DNA of 64,000 nucleotides from NCBI GenBank assembly GCA_023441805.1, contig JAEZNO010000032.1:43168-107167 (forward strand), given 5' to 3'. The notes beneath the pieces were generated by a model. That model was not told the DNA's origin. It did not search any database and saw only the letters and a program-made list of their open reading frames with translations. This document shows positions 53,848 through 61,672 of the stretch, in pieces. This DNA is from Bacteroidota bacterium (GTDB lineage: Bacteria; Bacteroidota; Bacteroidia; Bacteroidales; Lentimicrobiaceae). The translations under genes and the position numbers were made by a program. Position 1 is the first letter of the stretch. Every line of letters begins with the position of its first letter.

Positions 53848-55821
53848 TTAATCGTAGAAAGCCCAGGCTATTCCAAATTTAATTGCCCTGTCGGGCATAG
53901 GGTACGCCGGTACCAGGAAGTAATCGTAATTTAGCATACCACTGTTCAAGTGTTCAACCAGAAGAAACATCTTGGCTCTTTTTACTCTGATATTTATAAA
54001 AGCATCAATATAGGGGTAGTTTCCTGTTTTGTAATTGTTCTGTGTATAAAAAGCTCTTAGAGCAGGCATGTAAGCATCAGCATAATATGAGGTGTTGTAC
54101 ATTGCAGAAAATCCGGATTGAAAATATAAGGCTCGCTTGAACAGTGGTTTATCAAAATAAACAGATATCCTTCCGGCGAATGATGGTAAACTAATCACGT
54201 CGTCATTTGAACTTGTCTGCAAAACACCATAAATCTGCGACTTTAAATAGTGCCATCTTATATCAGTGTAAGCCCAGATTTGAGTAATAGATACCGAACC
54301 ACTGTATTCAACAGGGTGAGCAGTACTGTCAAGATAAACATAATCGCTTATATTGTAAGCATTAAATCCTGCCCTGAAGTATTTGTGTTCATAGAAGGAT
54401 TTAAATGAAAATGCTGTTTGCTGTCCGAAGGAGTTTTCCCATTGGAAGTGATTGGAATGATAGTGTTGGAACTGATAAAAAGGTTGTTCAATGCTAAGTA
54501 AAATACTTGCTTTGAGATTCCCCCATTTGTCAGTGTTATCATAACCGGGGAAGCTTATGGATCCTTCAACACCTTTATCACCATTAAATGGTGCGCCCTG
54601 TGTAGTCCAAATCTTACCTTCAACTTTGGTTATCCCAAATGCATTTGCCGACAAGTAAGCGTATGGTGTTAGGTAAGAGAATGTTTTCTTGAAAGCTGAA
54701 TCCTTCCGATGCAAGGCCGCACTATGTTGAATTCCAATCCTGAGTAGAATTGCCTTTTCAGTGTCTTTTATTTTGCCTATGCCTGCTTCAACTGAAACAT
54801 CATTCGTTATCTCATGGTAATATACTGAATCAAATGTTCTGGTGGAATCCAAGAGTATCGCATTATAGAAGCCTGCTCTGGGGTTGGCATCGGTGTACTT
54901 ATTCTGATTTCTTGAGTAGGTAAAAGTGTATCTGAAGAAATTACTCTTTGTAGGGTCATAATATCTGTGCAGTTTCTTAGGGCCTACTGTATCGCTCTTT
55001 AAGCTATCAACTACTTTATTGTCGTGCGATTTTCTTCCAAAATAATAGAACTGTCGGATCTGTAGACCGCTACTTTTTATAGTGTTTTCTGCATTTTCAA
55101 GATAGATGGGAATTCTGTTTCTGTCGGTTTCCTGATTATTACGGAACAGATTTTCGTTTGAGATACCACCATTTTCTCTCCATGTTAAACGACTGTTGTG
55201 GTAGTTGCCAAGTGCAACATAACGCTCATTTTTACTTACGTACTGGAGAGTACCGGCAAATGAAACGTCGTCAGATTTTTGTCTTCGGAAATTGCCAAGT
55301 GAATTGATGAGTTTCAAATCAAGTCCGATTGTCAATCCACCCAGAATGTTTTGAGAATGAGTGACATTAAAAATCTGCTCCTTACCCGGGCCCATTAAGT
55401 AAAATAATCTGCTGTAAGGTCCTGTTGTGTGGTAATAATTGATATTGCGATTAATCCAAAGGTAATGATTGTAATTGAAAGGGGAATATTTGAAGCCTGA
55501 GTACTCAGGGAAAGAGAAAACCAATGATTTGTATGCGAGACCATTGTTACCGGTTAAAGCATATAATGATGTTGCATCTTTTGTCGGCAGGTAATACTGG
55601 AAACCATCAAGTATTGTATCATAAAGGTGGATGATTTGTTCTCCCGGCCATCTGTCATTAAGGTTGGTGTAATAAATAGTAGCGGTATCGGGTGAAGGTG
55701 TATCTTCTGATTTAGTGCTCTCATTCTGTGCATAGCCATAAAGTTGTAATGCCAGAAGAATTACAGTTGCACAAAATTGGCAGAAGAAAGACCGGAAAGT
55801 GTGTTTTGAAGGTTTGATCAT
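53848..55821 (-). CDS. Putative porin (Porin_10 type), outer-membrane barrel
   Basis: 657 residues with a signal peptide of ~30 residues (FFCQFCATVILLALQLYGYAQ). After a short linker the sequence is a long array of amphipathic strands rich in Tyr, Asn and Phe, with no TonB box or plug domain and a C terminus ending IKFGIAWAFYD. The opening part GFQYYLPTKDATSLYALTGNNG resembles the Bacteroidota 'putative porin' family. It is expected to be in the outer membrane. Substrate unknown. A strong -7 promoter element precedes it. Confidence 0.82.
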   Translation of the reverse strand: MIKPSKHTFRSFFCQFCATVILLALQLYGYAQNESTKSEDTPSPDTATIYYTNLNDRWPGEQIIHLYDTILDGFQYYLPTKDATSLYALTGNNGLAYKSLVFSFPEYSGFKYSPFNYNHYLWINRNINYYHTTGPYSRLFYLMGPGKEQIFNVTHSQNILGGLTIGLDLKLINSLGNFRRQKSDDVSFAGTLQYVSKNERYVALGNYHNSRLTWRENGGISNENLFRNNQETDRNRIPIYLENAENTIKSSGLQIRQFYYFGRKSHDNKVVDSLKSDTVGPKKLHRYYDPTKSNFFRYTFTYSRNQNKYTDANPRAGFYNAILLDSTRTFDSVYYHEITNDVSVEAGIGKIKDTEKAILLRIGIQHSAALHRKDSAFKKTFSYLTPYAYLSANAFGITKVEGKIWTTQGAPFNGDKGVEGSISFPGYDNTDKWGNLKASILLSIEQPFYQFQHYHSNHFQWENSFGQQTAFSFKSFYEHKYFRAGFNAYNISDYVYLDSTAHPVEYSGSVSITQIWAYTDIRWHYLKSQIYGVLQTSSNDDVISLPSFAGRISVYFDKPLFKRALYFQSGFSAMYNTSYYADAYMPALRAFYTQNNYKTGNYPYIDAFINIRVKRAKMFLLVEHLNSGMLNYDYFLVPAYPMPDRAIKFGIAWAFYD

Positions 55822-55869
55822 TTAATCACAATAGTTGCTTATAAAGCTATTCCAATAACGCTATTGCTG

Positions 55870-55877
55870 CAAAGATA
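55870..55877 (-). promoter_or_regulatory. Possible -7 element (TATCTTTG) for the putative porin
   Basis: On the minus strand TATCTTTGCA lies about 50 bases before the ATG at 55821, a full -7 match; no standard-distance -33 box. Confidence 0.4.
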
Positions 55878-55927
55878 GTGCAATAAGGTCAATAAGTCAG
55901 TTAACTTTTATACTGATCATCACCGGT

Positions 55928-57937
55928 TCAAAAAGTCAGCTCATCAGGATGTTCAACCGGTGCCTGACATACATGATTGACACAGTTATAGATGAGTGTT
56001 TTATTTTCACGGAACTTACCCTGAAGTGCCGGTATTTTGCTTACTTCTGCTGAAGAAGCAATAATAATGAAAGGATTGTATTTAGTTTTTAGATACTTAG
56101 CATAGATAAACGCATCTGCTCCGGTAATTGCTATCAGGTTTATGCCATGTGCGTGTAATGCAATACAGGTGGCCCATTGCGCATGATGAGAAGGATAGTT
56201 CAGGGTGTATTCTGTTACTCGAGAGCACATTTCGGCAGAACGGGTAATATAGGCTTCATTTTCGAAGTAATTTCCCAAGAGCAATAGTACCTTTGCCATA
56301 ATTGAATTTCCCGAAGGCTCTACTCCATCGCTTAGCTCTAGTATTCTTGAGATATTACTTAATTGTGTCTCCTCATTGATTTCAGGGAGATACCAAAACA
56401 TTGGTGAATCCTTTTGAGTGAATTCTTCTAATACAACTTCGGTAATCTTCTTTGCTTTAAAGAGCCAATATTCGTCAAATGTTGCCTGGTAGAGTTCAAT
56501 AAAGGCTTCTGCTGTAAATGCATAATCATCTAAAAATCCATTAATCTTAGCTAAACCTGATTTCCATGATCGTTTCATGTGGCCGTCTTCTGAAATCATG
56601 TATTTTTCAATAAATTTAGCTGCAGTTATAGCTGCATTAAGCCATTCATTGTTATCTGACCCGTTTGCGGCATGAGCATATGCCTTAATCATCATGGCAT
56701 TCCATGAGACAATGATTTTGTCATCCAAACCGGGATGGACTCTTAAATTACGGTAGTTAAGCATCAGTCTGGAAGCCATGTTTACCAGTTGACGCAATTC
56801 CTCACTACTTAGGTGCTCATTTTTTGCAAACGTGTCATCATCGTTAGGTCTTAACAGAATATTCCGATTTTCTTCCCAGAGCCCTTCTTTTTCAACACCC
56901 CAGTATCGTGAAAGCAATTCACCATATTCAGGGAGCAATGTCAGGATTTCATCTTTTACCCATACATAGAATTTGCCTTCTTTACCCTCGCTATCGGCAT
57001 CCAGGGCAGTGTAAAATGCCCCTTCAGGAGAAGTAAGCTCGGCACTTATAAAGCGAAGTGTTTTTGACAGGATATTTAAATATTCTGAGTCAGTAGTAAG
57101 TTTATAGGCATCAGCATAAAGAAGACTCAGTTGAGCATTATCATAAAGCATTTTTTCAAAGTGAGGTACCTTCCACTCTTTATCAGTACTGTATCGGGCA
57201 AACCCGCCGGCTATCTGATCAAAGATGCCACCCATTGATATCTTTTTGAGAGTAGTAAGATATTGGGTTAATGCTTGTTCTTCTTTGGTTAAATGATGAA
57301 ATAGACTAACAAATTCCCAAACTGAAGGCATCGGGAATTTGGGTGCACCTTTCAGACCACCATATACTTTGTCGAAATTCTGTGCAAGAGCTTTGTAAAT
57401 TTCATTTATGACTGATAGATTCAGATTTGATTCTTTAGTAACTGTGCTCACAGTATTTATCCCTTTAATTCCATCTCTGATGCGTTGGGACTGTTCCAGT
57501 AGGTCGTTGTAGTTAGTTTGAAAAAGGAGTGACAGTTGTTCCAGGATATCAGTCCATTGCTCAGGACGAAAGTATGTGCCACCCCAAAAGGGGCTCCCAT
57601 CAGGCAAAGTAAAACAGTTTAGAGGCCAGCCTCCTTGTCCATGAATCAACTGAACCGCATTGAGAAATATTTGATCAACATCAGGTCGTTCTTCCCTGTC
57701 AACTTTGATACAAACAAATTTGGCATTCATCAATTCAGCAATCTCGGGGTTGCTGAAAGATTCATGTTCCATAACATGACACCAATGGCAAGCTGAATAT
57801 CCAATACTGATTAAGATGGGACAATTTCTTCGTTTAGCTTCTTCAAATGCCTCTTTACCAAAAGGATACCAATCAACCGGATTATTTGCATGTTGCTGGA
57901 GATATGGACTTGATTCTGTTATTAATCGGTTGGGCAT
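55928..57937 (-). CDS. YyaL/DUF255 thioredoxin-domain protein (SPATA20 type)
   Basis: 669 residues. The N-terminal ~165 residues form a thioredoxin-like domain (opening NRLITESSPYLQQHANNPVDWYPFG... with the CxxC-type motif YSACHWCHVMEHESF near 50 and VDREERPDVDQIFL near 78). The rest is an (alpha/alpha)6-barrel region related to six-hairpin glycosidases/epimerases (KWKVPHFEKMLYDNAQLSLLYADAY, DALDADSEGKEGKFYVW). Proteins of this family are widespread from bacteria to humans; their activity is unproven. Transcribed alone, divergent from the histidine kinase across a 378-base gap. Confidence 0.93.
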   Translation of the reverse strand: MPNRLITESSPYLQQHANNPVDWYPFGKEAFEEAKRRNCPILISIGYSACHWCHVMEHESFSNPEIAELMNAKFVCIKVDREERPDVDQIFLNAVQLIHGQGGWPLNCFTLPDGSPFWGGTYFRPEQWTDILEQLSLLFQTNYNDLLEQSQRIRDGIKGINTVSTVTKESNLNLSVINEIYKALAQNFDKVYGGLKGAPKFPMPSVWEFVSLFHHLTKEEQALTQYLTTLKKISMGGIFDQIAGGFARYSTDKEWKVPHFEKMLYDNAQLSLLYADAYKLTTDSEYLNILSKTLRFISAELTSPEGAFYTALDADSEGKEGKFYVWVKDEILTLLPEYGELLSRYWGVEKEGLWEENRNILLRPNDDDTFAKNEHLSSEELRQLVNMASRLMLNYRNLRVHPGLDDKIIVSWNAMMIKAYAHAANGSDNNEWLNAAITAAKFIEKYMISEDGHMKRSWKSGLAKINGFLDDYAFTAEAFIELYQATFDEYWLFKAKKITEVVLEEFTQKDSPMFWYLPEINEETQLSNISRILELSDGVEPSGNSIMAKVLLLLGNYFENEAYITRSAEMCSRVTEYTLNYPSHHAQWATCIALHAHGINLIAITGADAFIYAKYLKTKYNPFIIIASSAEVSKIPALQGKFRENKTLIYNCVNHVCQAPVEHPDELTF

Positions 57938-58315
57938 GTTGATAAATAAATCTTAAAAGCCATTAAACATTAAAAGTATGCCTTTGTTAAAAATTCGATA
58001 ATCAGATTAGGGGAAAGTAAACTGGTGTCGATAGGTTGCATAGGAAGTGCAAAGTAATCAAATTTTAGCTGGGTAAGTTTATTAAACGTGTAGTGCAACC
58101 GAAGTTTTTAAATGGTATAGTTTTTGGTGTTGAATAAAGCGCTGATACTTAATGCGATAATTCAGAAAAATGATCTTTATTTGTAAGCTTTATCTAAGTA
58201 GTAAATAAATAAAGAACTGGGTATCCGGTAAGTATTAACCGACTAATTCTACTCATTAATCACACAAACTAAACCTGAATTGTCAACACATAAAGGTGAA
58301 ACAAAAATAAAGTTC
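57938..58315. other. Gene-free divergent intergenic region
   Basis: 378 bases between the YyaL-type gene and the histidine kinase. I see no gene, no terminator and no clear TAnnTTTG promoter. A short inverted repeat GGTTGCA (58034-58040) / TGCAACC (58094-58100) separated by 53 bases could be an operator half-site pair but is weak. A TTG at 58280 is in frame with the kinase. Confidence 0.5.
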
Positions 58316-60592
58316 ATGTCCTCGTCAAAAGCAATGTCCCGGAATGATCAGGCATCACATGAAAATAACTTTAAGCATATTTTCTTACATAATCCTACTC
58401 CAATGTGGATATTTGATCTGCAAACACTTGACTTTTTGGAAGTAAATGATGCAGCATTAAAACACTATGGATATAGCAGGGAGGAATGGTTGTCAATGAA
58501 TGCTCGGGATATCCGTCCTGAAGGAGAGATTGATGCATTGGTGCAAGATATAAACAATAACAGAAATGGGAAAGCCAATTTTGCCGGCGACTGGTTGCAT
58601 AAGAAGAAGAATGGTGAAATAATACTGGTTAATATTGTTTCACATCCATTTACTTTCAATGGTCGTGAGGCAAGGCATGTAATGGCAACCGATGTCACTG
58701 AACAGCGAAGAATAGAATATCGCCTCCGCAGTAGCGAGGAACGGTTTCGTATGATTGTACAGGCAGCTCCCGACCCGATTTATATTCAGGTAGATGGCAA
58801 ATTTTCGTATGTAAACAACAATACCATTCAACTTTTTAAGGCACAGAGTGAAGATGATCTACTCCACAGGTCTGTACTTGACTTTGTTCATCCTGATTCA
58901 AGGGCGGTAGTCAGTGAAAGAATTCACAGAATGAACACATACAGAGAGGCTGTCAAAGAAGTAGTGGAAATTAGATATAAAGCACTTGATGGTTCTGATA
59001 TCTGGGTTGAAACAGCCGGTCAACCGATCGAATATGAAGGAAAAAGAGCAGGTTTGGTCTTTGTCCGAAATATTACAACTAATAAAAAAGTTGCAGAGGA
59101 AATTGGTTATCAGCAATATCTGTTAAAGGAAATGGGTCGAATAGCCCGGATAGGTGGCTGGGAATTTGACCCTGAATCAGGGCAAGGGACCTGGACTGAT
59201 GAAGTGGCCAGAATTCATGGCATGGACCCTAACGAAGTAACCAGCAGGGATATCGGTCTAAGCTTTTATACTGAAGAATCAAAAAGGAGAATTACTAAAG
59301 CCATTGAAGACGCAATATACAAGCAATTACCCTATGATCTGGAACTTGAAATAGTACTTAACGATGGAACCCACAGGTGGGTCGAGAGTTTTGGCCAACC
59401 GGTAGTAAGGGATGGGAAAGTTGTAAAAGTTAGAGGTTCATTCCAGGATATAACTGAAAGGAAGCTCTCAGAACGAGCTTTGATTGAAAGTGAACAGCGT
59501 TACAGGGCATTCTTTGCCAACAGTCTTGATGCAATGATTCTTTCCAGTCCTGATGGTCGAATCTACGAAGTTAACCAGGCAACTTGCCACATGCTTGGAT
59601 ATACAGAAGAGGAATTGAAAAAATTACGACGTCACGACATTGTTGATCCAAATGATGAAAACCTTGAGCCCTTCCTCAAAAGAAGAGCTGAAACAGGAAT
59701 TGCGGTCGGTGAATTACGATTTAAAAGAAAAGATGGTAAAATCGTTGAAACAGAGCTGTCATCTGCTATTTTCCTCGATGCAGATAATAACGAGAAAACA
59801 AGCCTGATTATTCGCGATATCTCAGAACGGAAGAGGTCAGAGCAAAGAATTAAACAGTTGAATGCTCGATTAGAAGAAAAGATTGAGGAAAGAACAGCAC
59901 AATTGACTGCCGTAAATAAAGACCTGGAAGCATTTGCATATTCTGTATCGCACGATTTGAGAACACCACTAAGAGGTATAAATGGTCTGACTCAGATACT
60001 TCAAGAGAAATATGCCAATCTCCTTGATGAAGAAGGTGCAAAGCTTGCAACCAGAATTAGGGCGAACTCTGTCAAAATGGGAACCTTGATTGAAGATCTT
60101 CTTGCATTTTCACGTGCCAGCACTGCAGATATCAGGAAGTCGCAGGTCAATATGAATGAATTAGTAAATAGTGCAATAGCCGAAATTGCCGAAAAAGAAC
60201 CTGTTGACAAGATTGAATTTATCATCGATGAACTTCCTGACACTATTGGTGACAATGCCCTGCTACTGCAGGTTTGGATTAATCTGATATCCAATAGCTG
60301 TAAATTTTCGTCAAGAAAGCCAAATCCCCGTATTGAGATTTCATCTTATGTTGAAGGCTCTAAAAACTGTTATAAGATTAAGGATAATGGTGCAGGATTT
60401 AACATGGCATATGCTGATAAACTATTTACCGCATTCCAACGATTACATACTCAACAGGATTTTCAGGGAACCGGTGCCGGTCTATCAATAGTGCAACGTA
60501 TTATTTTGAAGCATGGTGGTAAAATATGGGCATACGGTGAAGAAGAAAAGGGTGCTGAATTCACTTTCTGCCTTCCCAAATCAGTAAGATAA
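58316..60592 (+). CDS. Multi-PAS sensor histidine kinase
   Basis: About 758 residues from ATG at 58316, no membrane segment and no signal peptide, so probably cytoplasmic. Four PAS/PAC units in a row (roughly residues 15-135, 140-265, 270-400, 400-520), each ending with a PAC-type T-x-x-K/R pattern (VTEQRRIEYRLRSSEERF, DITERKLSERALIESEQRY, DISERKRSEQRI). A coiled coil (520-540) leads to the HisKA domain with SVSHDLRTPLRGINGL near 545 (His phosphorylation site) and the HATPase_c domain with N box LLLQVWINLISNSCKFS, G1 DNGAGFN and G2 GTGAGLSIV. The end resembles phytochrome-like kinases. No response regulator gene is adjacent. An in-frame TTG start at 58280 is possible. Confidence 0.93.
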   Translation: MSSSKAMSRNDQASHENNFKHIFLHNPTPMWIFDLQTLDFLEVNDAALKHYGYSREEWLSMNARDIRPEGEIDALVQDINNNRNGKANFAGDWLHKKKNGEIILVNIVSHPFTFNGREARHVMATDVTEQRRIEYRLRSSEERFRMIVQAAPDPIYIQVDGKFSYVNNNTIQLFKAQSEDDLLHRSVLDFVHPDSRAVVSERIHRMNTYREAVKEVVEIRYKALDGSDIWVETAGQPIEYEGKRAGLVFVRNITTNKKVAEEIGYQQYLLKEMGRIARIGGWEFDPESGQGTWTDEVARIHGMDPNEVTSRDIGLSFYTEESKRRITKAIEDAIYKQLPYDLELEIVLNDGTHRWVESFGQPVVRDGKVVKVRGSFQDITERKLSERALIESEQRYRAFFANSLDAMILSSPDGRIYEVNQATCHMLGYTEEELKKLRRHDIVDPNDENLEPFLKRRAETGIAVGELRFKRKDGKIVETELSSAIFLDADNNEKTSLIIRDISERKRSEQRIKQLNARLEEKIEERTAQLTAVNKDLEAFAYSVSHDLRTPLRGINGLTQILQEKYANLLDEEGAKLATRIRANSVKMGTLIEDLLAFSRASTADIRKSQVNMNELVNSAIAEIAEKEPVDKIEFIIDELPDTIGDNALLLQVWINLISNSCKFSSRKPNPRIEISSYVEGSKNCYKIKDNGAGFNMAYADKLFTAFQRLHTQQDFQGTGAGLSIVQRIILKHGGKIWAYGEEEKGAEFTFCLPKSVR

Positions 60593-60598
60593 TTGAAA

Positions 60599-60689
60599 AG
60601 GCTGTCTTCTTTCAAATAGCAACATACTACCTTATCCTTGTATCCGGGAAGAATAGCAGAGTATTGAGCTTATTAAAATAAGACAGCCT
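60599..60689. repeat. Long-spaced inverted repeat (AGGCTGTCTT / AAGACAGCCT)
   Basis: A 10-base perfect inverted repeat with arms at 60599-60608 and 60680-60689 separated by 71 bases, filling the gap between the convergent kinase and DUF937-like genes. The arms are the same sequence type as the stems of the AGAGGCTG terminators elsewhere in the window, suggesting a terminator whose loop has been expanded. Confidence 0.6.
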
Positions 60690-60697
60690 GAGCGGGA

Positions 60698-61138
60698 TTA
60701 TTTCTTACCGAAGATATTTAATACTGAATCTACCACATTTCCGCCCTTGCCAAATGAACCGAGAAGGTTCTGCAGATTTAGATCCTTCTCTCCGGGGTCA
60801 TTAGCTTTACTCCTAAGCATTTTAATGACCGGTGGAATAATTTTGTTAACTACACCTAGGGCTGTAGCATTATCAATACCTAATTTTTTCACCAGGTCGG
60901 TTGCCACACCTGTTGATACTCTGTTTACCGAAGGATTGAGTGCAGGATCATCATTGCTCTTAAGTAAATCAAGCAAAGAATGAGTATTACCTGAGAGTGC
61001 CTCACCTTTGATGTGTTCAAGAAAAGAACTTGCAGTAGTTTCAATTGCATTCTCATTTTTGTCATTGGGAATTGCCGGATTATTAATAATGGCATCGCCT
61101 GAAAATTCCCTTACTATTGATTTTAGCTTGTCAATCAT
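60698..61138 (-). CDS. DUF937-like small protein
   Basis: 146 residues, soluble. A central helical region with the pattern VNRVSTGVATDLVKKLGIDN (conserved-type Phe/Leu spacing), followed by VVNKIIPPVIKMLRSKAND and a Gly-rich end LLGSFGKGGNVVDSVLNIFGKK; this is reminiscent of DUF937/YidB family proteins, whose function is unknown. The start is fixed by an unusually strong Shine-Dalgarno sequence. It is monocistronic. Confidence 0.72.
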   Translation of the reverse strand: MIDKLKSIVREFSGDAIINNPAIPNDKNENAIETTASSFLEHIKGEALSGNTHSLLDLLKSNDDPALNPSVNRVSTGVATDLVKKLGIDNATALGVVNKIIPPVIKMLRSKANDPGEKDLNLQNLLGSFGKGGNVVDSVLNIFGKK

Positions 61139-61143
61139 AATTT

Positions 61144-61151
61144 CCTCCTCC
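61144..61151 (-). promoter_or_regulatory. Strong Shine-Dalgarno sequence before the DUF937-like gene
   Basis: Read on the minus strand, AGGAGGAGG ends five bases before the ATG at 61138. A full match to the anti-Shine-Dalgarno is rare in Bacteroidota, and none of the other genes I examined here has one so complete. Confidence 0.85.
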
Positions 61152-61213
61152 TGATTTTAAGTTGTTAATTACTAAGTTCATAACACCTGATAATCCGTTT
61201 GGTTTACTTCAAA

Positions 61214-61246
61214 TTGCAGTCGGATGGCTTTAATTTCATAACTTTG
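61214..61246 (+). promoter_or_regulatory. Possible Bacteroidota-type promoter for ridA-dpp11
   Basis: TTG at 61214-61216, 22-base spacer, TAACTTTG at 61239-61246. The -7 box ends 35 bases before the ridA ATG. Confidence 0.55.
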
Positions 61247-61281
61247 AAGCTTAATCCGGATACTTAAATACTAATATAGAA

Positions 61282-61659
61282 ATGAAAAAAGTAATCTTTA
61301 CAGAACAGGCTCCAAAAGCTATTGGACCTTACAGTCAGGCAATTGAAAGTAATGGACTATTATTTATTTCAGGACAGGTTCCAATTGATCCTGCAATCGG
61401 AAAGGTAGTTAAAGGCGGTATTAAAGAACAGACAGAGCAAGTAATGAAGAATATTGGTGCGATATTGGAAGCTGCCGGTTATACTTATAATGATGTCGTA
61501 AAATGTACCTGTCTTTTAAGTGATATGGCCAATTTTGGTGAAATGAATGAGATTTATGGTAAGTATTTTACTGAAAAACATCCTGCCCGTGCAGCTTATG
61601 GTGTTGTTAAATTGCCTCTGGGTGCATTGATTGAAATTGAAGTCATTGCCTCACATTAA
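61282..61659 (+). CDS. ridA: RidA family enamine/imine deaminase
   Basis: 125 residues, standard length. Family motifs: AIGPYSQAIESNGLLFISGQVPIDP near residue 13, MKNIGAILEAAGYTYNDVVKCTCLLSDMANF near 55 and PARAAYGVVKLPLGALIEIEVIAS at the end, with the catalytic Arg in PARAAY. It hydrolyses reactive 2-aminoacrylate-type enamines released by PLP enzymes. It is followed at 13 bases by a peptidase gene, so probably co-transcribed. Confidence 0.95.
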   Translation: MKKVIFTEQAPKAIGPYSQAIESNGLLFISGQVPIDPAIGKVVKGGIKEQTEQVMKNIGAILEAAGYTYNDVVKCTCLLSDMANFGEMNEIYGKYFTEKHPARAAYGVVKLPLGALIEIEVIASH

Positions 61660-61672
61660 TAACATTGTGGTT

